NCBI RefSeq assembly: GCF_009828855.1
Contig: NZ_WUAG01000001.1
Span: 1,302,001-1,366,000, forward strand
DNA length: 64,000 nucleotides
From: Psychromonas sp. L1A2
GTDB taxonomy: Bacteria > Pseudomonadota > Gammaproteobacteria > Enterobacterales > Psychromonadaceae
Reading direction: 5' to 3'
This document shows, in pieces, positions 33,981 through 41,967 of the stretch. The notes below the pieces were generated by a model, which was given only the letters and a program-made list of their open reading frames with translations, searched no databases and had not been told where the DNA came from. How positions within the stretch are numbered: the stretch's first letter is position 1; every line of letters begins with the position of its first letter. The position numbers were made by a program, and so were the translations under genes.

Positions 33981-35177
33981 TTAGGCATCCTCATTTAGAC
34001 TAACATTTCGGCCACCTAAATAACCAAAGACTCCACATAACAAGCTTGCTAAAGCACATAGCCACAATACAGGTGCCCAGCTATCAAAGTGTGAATGCAA
34101 AGCACCAGCAAACATTGGCCCAATAGCTGCTAATAAATAACCTACACATTGAGCCATACCTGATAATGAAGCGGCTTGTCTTGAATGATGAGTTCGTAAG
34201 CTTATGTAAGATAAACCTAAAATAAAAATAGCCCCAGCACAAAAACCTAAGGTCGTTGACCATATAAAAGCAAAGTGAGGAAAGTATAATAATCCCAACG
34301 CACAAATAAAGCCTAAAATTGCTAATGATAACGCCAATATTCGTTGATCTTTTAGCTTAGATAGCAACGGTATTAATATAATGCCTGGCACAGCTGAAGC
34401 CATTTGGAATGCACCGTGTAAGACACCAGCTTGTTGAGCATCGTGTCCACCTTCTATTAATATATTGGGTAACCAAGCTATCATGATATAAGTAAAAAAT
34501 GAGTTGAGGCCAAGACACAAAGTGACATGCCATGCTATAGCATGATGCCAAATTTTACCTTGAGTATGAGATTGTGTTAGATCTTTAGTTGGTTTTGTAT
34601 GTAATTTTAACTGTGGTAGCCAAATAATAAGGCTGAAGAGAGTGATTAAGCCGTAACTAGCTAAGGCAATTTGCCATCCGATATTCTGATACGCGGCTAA
34701 TGGAATAAGTAAAGCCGAATAACTGCCTGCAAATATACCCATCGCTAAAACATACGCGGAAGTCATGACTGCGACTTTATGTGGGAAATCTCGTTTAATT
34801 AAACTGGGTAATAAAACATTACCAATTGCAATACCGACACCGATTACTGCAGTGCCGAGATAAAGGATAATTACTGAATCAATCAAACGAGTGCTTAGCC
34901 CTAAACCAATCAATACCAGTGCAATAAACAAAGATATTTCAAGTCCTTGTTTTTTGGCTAAAGTTGTTGCCATCGGAGAGGCGATAGCAAAAGCAAGTAG
35001 TGGTAATGTGGTTAACATACCGGCCTGAGAGGAGGTAAGTTGGAAACTGTCGATGACTTGATCTAATACTGGGCCAATACCGGTGATTGGTCCTCGTAAA
35101 TTGGCTGCTATTAGTAAAATACCTAAAATTAAAATGATGGAGGCAAACAGGGAGCGAGTCGGCGAAATTGAATTCAT
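33981..35177 (-). CDS. CynX/NimT-family MFS transporter
   Basis: 398 residues from the ATG at 35177; a TTG at 35192 is possible but GGAAT upstream fits the ATG. Twelve spans. LIAANLRGPITGIGPVLDQV near the start is the CynX/NimT (YeaN) signature, followed by QAGMLTTLPLLAFAIASP. Members export cyanate, 2-nitroimidazole or unknown metabolites. It stands alone, transcribed toward the GFA gene. Substrate unknown. Confidence 0.9.
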   Translation of the reverse strand: MNSISPTRSLFASIILILGILLIAANLRGPITGIGPVLDQVIDSFQLTSSQAGMLTTLPLLAFAIASPMATTLAKKQGLEISLFIALVLIGLGLSTRLIDSVIILYLGTAVIGVGIAIGNVLLPSLIKRDFPHKVAVMTSAYVLAMGIFAGSYSALLIPLAAYQNIGWQIALASYGLITLFSLIIWLPQLKLHTKPTKDLTQSHTQGKIWHHAIAWHVTLCLGLNSFFTYIMIAWLPNILIEGGHDAQQAGVLHGAFQMASAVPGIILIPLLSKLKDQRILALSLAILGFICALGLLYFPHFAFIWSTTLGFCAGAIFILGLSYISLRTHHSRQAASLSGMAQCVGYLLAAIGPMFAGALHSHFDSWAPVLWLCALASLLCGVFGYLGGRNVSLNEDA

Positions 35178-35445
35178 CACAATATTCCACAATTAAAAAA
35201 GACGGGAGATGATAACAGACAACTTATTGTTATTTGTATTAAATTCTTTGAACATCATTTAAGTAAGTGAACAAAGATAAAGGTGATGGATCTATTAATT
35301 GAATTATTGCAAAAGTATTCTCAGTTAAAAATAGATCTTAATATCCGGTATATAAATCTATTAATGTAAAAGAGTTTTGAACCTTTCACATAATAAACTG
35401 CTAGAATACAGGCAGAAGAAACAATGGGGTTAAATAGGAAAATAA

Positions 35446-35898
35446 ATGTTAATAGTAGATTACCAAAGCAAGAGTTATCACCGATTTTTAAATGATATGC
35501 CACAAATTGCAAACCATAAAACACGTTTTTTGATTACGTGTAATGGTGCTAATGAAAGTGATTTAGCTGCAGCCACTGCTGATTTAACATCGTATACAAA
35601 AAGTACCGTACAACATACAACTGCCATCATTGATAAAGCACCTGAAAGCACTGTTGATGAGTTGTTTACGGATGTACGTAATAGTCGAAATATATTACTT
35701 TTTGAGAATTCAGATTTATTATTTGACAAAAAAACCGAAGTCAAGAACTCACATGAACGTGATAATGGATTTAACTTAAATAATCTATTTAAAAATATCG
35801 CTAAACATAACGGTATGGTGATTTTAGCAACAGATAAAAAGCAAACCTTGAGTGCGACTATGTCGACAAAAATGGATGTAGTGATCCGCTTTAAGTAG
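35446..35898 (+). CDS. degenerate AAA-type (pseudo-ATPase) protein
   Basis: 150 residues. From residue about 25 the protein lines up with a single AAA module: RFLITCNGANESD sits where Walker A (GPPGTGKT) should be, DELFTDVRNS matches the LFxxAxxx helix, LLFENSDLLFDKKTEVKNSH matches the Walker B segment LLFDEADALFGKRTEVKDSH, and GMVILATDKKQTLSATM matches sensor 1 (ILATN). Both Walker motifs have lost key residues (no GKT; DEAD became ENSD), so ATP binding and hydrolysis are unlikely. The frame is intact with AGGA before ATG and a terminator after, so it looks maintained. Confidence 0.7.
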   Translation: MLIVDYQSKSYHRFLNDMPQIANHKTRFLITCNGANESDLAAATADLTSYTKSTVQHTTAIIDKAPESTVDELFTDVRNSRNILLFENSDLLFDKKTEVKNSHERDNGFNLNNLFKNIAKHNGMVILATDKKQTLSATMSTKMDVVIRFK

Positions 35899-35938
35899 TT
35901 TGTCTTTATAACAATGTAGTATATCAATATTTAATGCC

Positions 35939-35966
35939 AATACTGCAGCGTAATATCTGCAGTATT
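35939..35966 (+). terminator. hairpin after the pseudo-AAA gene
   Basis: AATACTGCAG (35939-35948) pairs perfectly with CTGCAGTATT (35957-35966), loop eight bases, followed by GCTTTATAG. Forty bases after the stop codon. Confidence 0.65.
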
Positions 35967-36152
35967 GCTTTATAGAAGCGATACATCATCACTGTAAAAA
36001 GCACGGCTAACAATCACAGTAAACAACACCCATAGCAGCATAGGAAAAACTATAAAGGTATAGGAAGGTAAGTGTTAATATAGCTAGCTTAACAATGTTG
36101 AACTTTATTTTTACTGCTTTATTTATATCTCTTTCTCTGAATTATATTCACA

Positions 36153-36533
36153 TTATTCATCGTTAATAATTGCATAAGTACCTGTTGCATAAGCAATAAG
36201 TGAACCTTCATCGTGTAATTCGATGGTGACAAATGAAGTCGTGCGACCTTGGCGTTTAATTGATGCTGACGCGAGTAGATACTTTCCTAAAGCAGGCTTT
36301 AAGTAATTGATTTTTATTTCCATAGTAACCGCTGTAAAGCCATTCTCAAGCCCTGATACAGCAGCATACCAACCGGTATTATCCATTAGCGTCGATATTA
36401 CGCCCCCATGTACAAAGCCTTTATGTTGTAGATGGTAAGGTTTTACATGTAACTCTACCTCTGCTTCACCTTTAGAAAAGCTTTTTAACGATGCTCCCAT
36501 ATGCTTAAGAAATGGGAAATTAATGTCTTCCAT
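36153..36533 (-). CDS. PaaI/YbgC-type hotdog thioesterase
   Basis: 126 residues, hotdog fold of the PaaI family. HKGFVHGGVISTLMDNTGWYAA carries the family's HGG turn and the catalytic Asp (given in pieces: GFVHGGVISTLMDN), and TVEIKINYLKP-like TMEIKINYLKP the next strand. Such enzymes hydrolyse acyl-CoA thioesters in the cytosol; substrate unknown. AAGGAAT precedes the ATG. Upstream lies a 13-base tandem repeat. Monocistronic. Confidence 0.9.
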   Translation of the reverse strand: MEDINFPFLKHMGASLKSFSKGEAEVELHVKPYHLQHKGFVHGGVISTLMDNTGWYAAVSGLENGFTAVTMEIKINYLKPALGKYLLASASIKRQGRTTSFVTIELHDEGSLIAYATGTYAIINDE

Positions 36534-36544
36534 GCATTATTCCT

Positions 36545-36582
36545 TGTTTTAAATGAAAGTTTTAAATGAAAGTTTTAAATAG
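36545..36582. repeat. tandem 13-base repeat, about three units
   Basis: GTTTTAAATGAAA occurs twice and a third time with one change (GTTTTAAATAGAAA), just upstream of the thioesterase start on the minus strand, where it could affect promoter spacing. Confidence 0.8.
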
Positions 36583-36818
36583 AAACTATTTTTAGGAAAA
36601 TAGTGGAATATAAGACTTTATAGTTTATTAAGGTGATTTATAAAAAATTATTATATGGATATATAATTGTTTTTATTATGTTCTTTTTTGCCGATATAGG
36701 GGAATTTTCGGTAGATTAATGTGAACGGACACTATTCATTTTAGTAGATTATTAATACCTAACTCACAATCATGAAATAGAAATGCTATGGTTATTACAT
36801 TACTTTTATTTTAGAGTA

Positions 36819-36859
36819 AAATCACAAAAGTAATACTTTGTGATTACTTTTTGTGATTT
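36819..36859. promoter_or_regulatory. long inverted repeat and TTGTGATT direct repeats before the GGDEF gene
   Basis: AATCACAAAAGTAAT pairs with ATTACTTTTTGTGATT (one bulge) across eight bases. The motif TTGTGATT also recurs directly at 36838, 36851 and 36888. It lies 70 bases upstream of the diguanylate cyclase start, in the 36534-36928 spacer. Likely a regulator site or leader fold; factor unknown. Confidence 0.45.
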
Positions 36860-36928
36860 ATTTTGATTTTAACATGTTTTTTATACATTGTGATTAAACT
36901 AATACTTAAATTATTTTCAGGACTATTT

Positions 36929-37894
36929 ATGAAACAAGCAGATATTCCATTAAATGAAAAAGACCGTATCAAAACGCTTAAATCTCTTGATGTTCTCGAT
37001 ACATTAGCTGAAGAGCGCTTTGATCGTGTGACGCGTATGGCGAAAAGAATGTTTAATGTCCCTATTGCTTTAGTTTCATTAGTTGATGAAAATCGTCAAT
37101 GGTTTAAATCTTGTGTTGGACTCGCTATTCAAGAAGCCTCTCGCGATATTTCTTTTTGTGGTCATGCCATATTAGGAGATGACGTTTTTATTATTCCAGC
37201 TGCCAGTAAAGATGAGCGTTTCGCAGATAATCCAATGGTTATTGAAGCACCATATGTTGAGTTTTATGCTGGCTGCCCATTAAAAGTGAATGGTTATCGC
37301 ATAGGTACATTATGCATTGTTGATAATATTGCACGAACTTTTGATCGTGAAGATATCGCCGCTTTAAAAGATCTTGCTGCAACTATAGAATTGGAACTTT
37401 CAGCAGTACAAATAGCGACACATGATGAATTAACAGGCGTCTTAAATAGACGAGGTTTCCTTTCTATTGCACATAATACATTAAGCCTAAGTGTGAGAAA
37501 TGACTTTCCAGTAACACTCGCTTATTTAGATTTAGATAAATTTAAAGCCATTAATGATAATTTTGGTCATGCGACTGGAGATATTGTTTTAAAAACATTT
37601 TCAAACCTGTTAAGTGACTCTTTTAGAGAGTCAGACATTATTGCAAGGTTAGGTGGTGATGAGTTTATGGTTTTGCTTAGTAGTACTTCAATCACAGAAG
37701 CTGCGAGAGTTATTGATGAATTTGAAATAACTTTACATTCCTACCTAGAGCAGAAAGAACCTTTATTAGATGTCTCATTTTCTTATGGCATTGCAGAGTT
37801 TAATCACGAACAGCACGATTCGATTGAAGCTTTATTAGCTGATGCAGATGCTCAAATGTATGAATATAAACATACAAGAAATAAAAGCGAGTGA
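36929..37894 (+). CDS. GAF-GGDEF diguanylate cyclase
   Basis: 321 residues from the ATG at 36929; the longer frame from 36863 adds a spurious hydrophobic stretch. Residues about 25-150 are a GAF domain (RVTRMAKRMFNVPIALVSLVDENRQWFKS in part, HAILGDDVF, FYAGCPL). Residues 160-321 are a GGDEF domain with DELTGVLNRRGF, DLDKFKAIND and active-site RLGGDEF; RESD five residues before it is an intact inhibitory I-site. It should make c-di-GMP in response to a small ligand or redox cue. No membrane span, so cytosolic. Confidence 0.92.
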   Translation: MKQADIPLNEKDRIKTLKSLDVLDTLAEERFDRVTRMAKRMFNVPIALVSLVDENRQWFKSCVGLAIQEASRDISFCGHAILGDDVFIIPAASKDERFADNPMVIEAPYVEFYAGCPLKVNGYRIGTLCIVDNIARTFDREDIAALKDLAATIELELSAVQIATHDELTGVLNRRGFLSIAHNTLSLSVRNDFPVTLAYLDLDKFKAINDNFGHATGDIVLKTFSNLLSDSFRESDIIARLGGDEFMVLLSSTSITEAARVIDEFEITLHSYLEQKEPLLDVSFSYGIAEFNHEQHDSIEALLADADAQMYEYKHTRNKSE

Positions 37895-38054
37895 GCCTTA
37901 CCTGAATTTTTAAAATAGTTAAAGATAGAAAGTCTTACGGAGTAATTAATATTTTATTCTTGAGATTATTCAGTTGATAGTAATCAATAACATCGTTCGT
38001 ATTGCTGGCAATGCACTTGAATAGTCGAGTGACAACCAGCTTTTACTTTGTTAA

Positions 38055-38663
38055 TTATTCACTCTTTGTAAATAATTCTGGATTAATAGAAGGATAGGCA
38101 AAAGATTTATGTTGCTTGATCTCTTCAAGCGATAAACCTTGTAATTCATAGGGGAAAACCACCCAATCATCAGTCGCATTAACAAAATAGTCTGGTCCAG
38201 TATTCTTCGGTAATGATGCTTTCTTCCAAACGGTTGCTATTCTCACATCAGCTGGCATATTTCGTTTAAGTCTTACTTTTAGTTCTTTAATGACAGCATC
38301 TGCATTTTTTCCAGAACGGTACATGTCATCAACAATTAATAATTTATCTTCGGCATTTAACTTTTTAACTAAATAAGTTAAACCGTGTACATGAATAGGT
38401 TGATCGCCATCAGCCTGTTGATGATAACTATCGTAGCCACCGTAGGAGGTTCTAATAGAGATATGGTCAGTTTGTACACCTAAGGTTTGTAAACATTCTT
38501 GTACGTAAATACCAACTGAACTACCACCACGCCATAATCCAACAATAAAAGTTGGTTTAAAATCACTGGCCATAATTTGTGTTGCTAGCTGAAATGACTC
38601 TTCGATTAACGTGTCTTCATCTAAAAATATTTTTTCACTATATTTAGCCAAGAAATCACCCAT
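38055..38663 (-). CDS. phosphoribosyltransferase-family protein with altered PRPP loop
   Basis: 202 residues, a type I phosphoribosyltransferase fold close to purine/xanthine PRTases. FIVGLWRGGSSVGIYVQE is the N-terminal loop, HGLTYLVKKL the middle strand. The PRPP-binding loop reads LLIVDDMYRSGKNAD; compared with the consensus DDVxDTGxT it lacks the usual Asp before the loop Thr/Ser and ends in Asn. It is a paralogue of the divergent neighbour at 38771, sharing SDFKPTFIV and several other blocks. Activity on PRPP is therefore less sure. Role in nucleobase salvage or its regulation is inferred. Confidence 0.85.
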   Translation of the reverse strand: MGDFLAKYSEKIFLDEDTLIEESFQLATQIMASDFKPTFIVGLWRGGSSVGIYVQECLQTLGVQTDHISIRTSYGGYDSYHQQADGDQPIHVHGLTYLVKKLNAEDKLLIVDDMYRSGKNADAVIKELKVRLKRNMPADVRIATVWKKASLPKNTGPDYFVNATDDWVVFPYELQGLSLEEIKQHKSFAYPSINPELFTKSE

Positions 38664-38770
38664 TTAATGTGTTATGTTTGCAGGATTTTGAATCAAAAAA
38701 TTAGAACATAAAGAAGATTTTTATTCAATCTTTAGTGGCACTATCTTTAATGTTTTTACTTGGAACTAAC

Positions 38771-39349
38771 ATGGCTGACAAACAATACCTAACTGCGCAA
38801 AACCTATTAGAAGACTCTTATGCTTTAGCTCGCAATATTCTCGATAGTGACTTTAAACCGACTTTTATTGTTGCTGTTTGGCGTGGTGGTGCTCCGATTG
38901 GTATTGCGGTGCAGGAGTTCCTAGCCGTTCATGGTATTCAATCTGACCATATTGCGATTCGAACTTCTTCTTACGCTGCTGCAATCGACCAACAACAGAA
39001 AGAAGTTAAAGTGCATGGCTTAAACTACTTGGTTAAAAACCTTCAGCACCATGATAAATTACTGTTAGTCGATGATGTCTATGATACTGGTCGTTCTATC
39101 GAAGCTATTATTAAAGAGCTGCATAGAAAAACCAGATTAAATATGCCGGAAGATGTCAGGATTGCAGTGCCTTATTATAAACCAACACGTAATCAAACCG
39201 ATCGCATACCTGATTATTATCTACACGAAACCGATGCTTGGTTGAAATATCCTCATTCATTAGAAGGGCTATCGGCAGAAGATATTGCGATAAAACGTCC
39301 TCGCTTGTATGAAATTATAAAAGACTTTTTACCTGCTAAAAGTGAATAG
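38771..39349 (+). CDS. purine-type phosphoribosyltransferase
   Basis: 192 residues from the ATG at 38771, with GGA six bases upstream; the longer frame from 38735 overlaps promoter DNA. FIVAVWRGGAPIGIAVQE and LLLVDDVYDTGRSIE (residues 97-111) give a fully canonical PRPP loop. The fold is that of hypoxanthine/xanthine phosphoribosyltransferases. It would convert a base plus PRPP to the nucleotide. It is a divergent paralogue of the gene at 38055-38663 with only about 107 bases between starts, so both probably share a control region. Confidence 0.9.
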   Translation: MADKQYLTAQNLLEDSYALARNILDSDFKPTFIVAVWRGGAPIGIAVQEFLAVHGIQSDHIAIRTSSYAAAIDQQQKEVKVHGLNYLVKNLQHHDKLLLVDDVYDTGRSIEAIIKELHRKTRLNMPEDVRIAVPYYKPTRNQTDRIPDYYLHETDAWLKYPHSLEGLSAEDIAIKRPRLYEIIKDFLPAKSE

Positions 39350-39361
39350 AAACACTGCTAA

Positions 39362-39389
39362 ATTGCACTTGTGATTAATCAAGTGCAAT
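39362..39389 (+). terminator. 10-bp stem hairpin after the phosphoribosyltransferase
   Basis: ATTGCACTTG (39362-39371) and CAAGTGCAAT (39380-39389) are perfect complements with an eight-base loop, 13 bases after the stop. No T run follows, so termination is plausible only. Confidence 0.5.
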
Positions 39390-39644
39390 CATGTTCACTT
39401 TAAAATGATTTAAGCTTGAAAACTTCTAGTATGTATCGGTTACTTATTCTTAATAAAATACAAGCTATACACGTCATGAATTCCTTTTTTATAATTTACT
39501 CATAATCCCTCTATTTACTATATTTTATTAAATCTATATCAATGTAAGTATTTATTTGATTTTTAAATGGATTATTCATTGCTTTGCTACTAGTCTACAA
39601 GATTAAATAACGTTTTTTCATCCATTTAATCTTGAGCAAAAAAT

Positions 39645-41273
39645 ATGACGATTAACTTACGTTTGGTTATTGGTTTTGGTGTAGTCATTTTAATGATGCT
39701 TACCCTTAACTTCATTAGTATTCACCGTGTTAACTTTATTGATTCTACAATCACAGAAATAACCGATCAAAACTCTGTTAAACAAAGACATGCTATTAAT
39801 TTTCGGGGTAGCGTTCATGATCGCGCTATTACATTACGCGATATCTCATTAGCAAGAACCCAAGGGGAACTTGATAGTGCAATTCAAGATATGAAAGATT
39901 TGGGTGAGGATTATCAAAGGTCAGTTGTTGATATGAATAAAATTATGTCATCTGGCATTGTGATGACTGCTGAAGAGAAGCGTATTTATTCAAAAATAAA
40001 CAATATTGAGTCCCAAACCTTACCATTAGTGGATCTGATCATTGAGGCTAAACGAGCTAATAACATTAAATTAGCAAACGATATTTTATTTAATCAGGCT
40101 AAACCTACATTTGTTCAATGGTTAGCATCAATCAATCAATTTATTGATTACCAAGAAGTTGTCAATCAAAAAGCGACAAAAGAAGTACGATTTGTAGCGA
40201 GTTCATTTCAAAGTTGGATGATTAGTTTAACAAGTTTAGCGATTATTATTGGATTATTGGTGACTTATAGGATCAGTTTTCAAGTAAAACAATCTGTTGG
40301 TGGTGATCCTCAAGAAGCAGCCAAGGTTGTTTCTAAAATTTCTCAAGGTGACCTAACAGGTGAAGTTATTTCCTGCTGTCCTGAAAGTATGATGGCATCA
40401 ATCAATGTTATGCAACAGCAATTAAAAACCACAGTGAACAATATTATGTCCTCTTCTGCTGAATTATCTGAACGTGCGATCTCAGTAACTGCGGGTTCCT
40501 TACTGGCACTTAATGCAGCGGATAGACAGGTAGTTCAAACCAATGATGCTAAACATCATTTAGACTCAATGAGTAATAGTATTGATGCTGTTGTTGAGAC
40601 GGTGAGACAGACTGAAGATAATTCAAAAGCAACGGTAGAGTTATCTCAACGCGGTAGAAATGCTGTTTTGAATGTGGCAACAGAAATCGAAAAAATTGCG
40701 ACAACAGTCAATGCTACTGTAGCGCAAATCAATATCCTACAACAAAGAACCCGTGAAATTGGTGAAATCATTAACGTGATCAGAAGTATTTCAGATCAAA
40801 CAAATTTGTTAGCGTTAAATGCTGCTATTGAAGCCGCTCGAGCAGGTGAAACGGGTAGAGGCTTTGCGGTTGTCGCTGATGAGGTTCGTCAACTTGCTAT
40901 TCGTACCGGCGATGCAACTGGTGAAATCGAAGCAATGATCAATCAAGTCCAAGTAGATACGCAAGCTTCTGTTACAGCAATGGAAACGACTGTGCCTCAA
41001 GTTGAAAAAGGCTTGACGTTAACTCACCAAGCTAATGAGTTACTTAGTGATATACAGCGACAAGCTGACGATTCTTTGATTAAAGTATTAGAAGTTGTTA
41101 GTGCAACCAATGAGCAAGTTGCTACGATTTATGATGTATCAAATGGAATGGAAGAAATCTCTGTGATGTCTAAAGAAACAAGTGAGACACTTAAAAACAA
41201 TGTGACTCAAGCAGAGTTATTGGAAACATTGTCTAAAACGCTGAAAAAGGACACTAATTACTTTACTGTTTAA
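39645..41273 (+). CDS. methyl-accepting chemotaxis protein with a four-helix-bundle sensor
   Basis: 542 residues. TM1 at about 6-26, a periplasmic helical domain of about 160 residues of the 4HB_MCP type ([20 protein letters not shown] in its first helix), TM2 at about 190-212, a HAMP-like linker, and a signalling domain with the invariant hairpin [20 protein letters not shown] and [15 protein letters not shown]. No C-terminal receptor pentapeptide is seen. Ligand unknown; it is the last gene before the nucleotide/DNA scavenging block, which makes a nucleotide-related ligand an open guess. Confidence 0.92.
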   Translation: MTINLRLVIGFGVVILMMLTLNFISIHRVNFIDSTITEITDQNSVKQRHAINFRGSVHDRAITLRDISLARTQGELDSAIQDMKDLGEDYQRSVVDMNKIMSSGIVMTAEEKRIYSKINNIESQTLPLVDLIIEAKRANNIKLANDILFNQAKPTFVQWLASINQFIDYQEVVNQKATKEVRFVASSFQSWMISLTSLAIIIGLLVTYRISFQVKQSVGGDPQEAAKVVSKISQGDLTGEVISCCPESMMASINVMQQQLKTTVNNIMSSSAELSERAISVTAGSLLALNAADRQVVQTNDAKHHLDSMSNSIDAVVETVRQTEDNSKATVELSQRGRNAVLNVATEIEKIATTVNATVAQINILQQRTREIGEIINVIRSISDQTNLLALNAAIEAARAGETGRGFAVVADEVRQLAIRTGDATGEIEAMINQVQVDTQASVTAMETTVPQVEKGLTLTHQANELLSDIQRQADDSLIKVLEVVSATNEQVATIYDVSNGMEEISVMSKETSETLKNNVTQAELLETLSKTLKKDTNYFTV

Positions 41274-41967
41274 TATCGCTCAATCTTATAATAACTTTTA
41301 AAGCTCGCTTATATGTGATGGCTTGAAATTTACTCTATTTTAAAATATCTATCATTTTAATTTTAAGGTCGTTTGTTATTCGTCCTGATTTTTTAAAGGT
41401 TTATATTATTGTTTATTTAGTATGTCGCTCAGTACATCATAAATCAGGTTCTTATCCTTTCATTTATAGTCGTTTTTGTGTTTTATCGATTCCTTACCGC
41501 CTTGCATTTTAGCCTTCAAAAAGACGCTTATTATTCACTTTTAGTATTTAACAAGCTTTGATAGATTCTTGTTGATTATCAATTCGGTTATTAGTTTTCG
41601 AATTAAATTTCATTATTTTGGTAAATTAAAAGTCATTTTTTATTGTTTTTATAATAAGTTAAACAGAAGAACGGCACCAATATAGAGCATGTATTGACCT
41701 TTTGGTCAGTATTCAATCAAAGCACAGCCTTTGATTACACTTGTCCAATAAACGAAATGATATTTTAAAATAATAACAAATCCTCAAATAAGGGCATTAT
41801 TAGCACCAAAAAGGAGCGTGGAAATATTGTAAAATAAGGATGTTGGCTATTGATATTCACTGTCATTTATTAGATGGTGTAGAGAGTAAATGGATTTTTC
41901 TAATAGCAAAACACATATAAAAATTTAAAGTTACAAGACTATTTATTGAATTTAAAGGATTAGATCT
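41274..41967. other. 694-base regulatory spacer upstream of nutA
   Basis: A long AT-rich spacer with no credible gene. Its notable content is the RutR-type dyad at 41694-41709 and a 26-codon frame at 41840-41920 that I reject as a gene. The length suggests a complex control region or a long leader for the nutA-porin-nuclease genes. Confidence 0.5.
41694..41709. promoter_or_regulatory. RutR-type operator upstream of nutA
   Basis: TTGACCTTTTGGTCAG matches 12 of the 14 specified positions of the RutR palindrome TTGACCANNTGGTCAA and differs from the preT operator at only two of sixteen bases, both in or next to the unspecified centre. It lies 258 bases upstream of nutA. The shared, non-consensus final G in both sites suggests one species-specific form. 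Confidence 0.6.

Noticed and set aside
41840-41920. 26-codon frame starting MLAIDIHCHLLDGVESK before nutA
   Set aside because: The start looks like a PHP/TatD-type HxH motif and there is AAGGA beside it, but the frame ends after 26 codons and nothing follows in other frames; taken as chance or a tiny relic.
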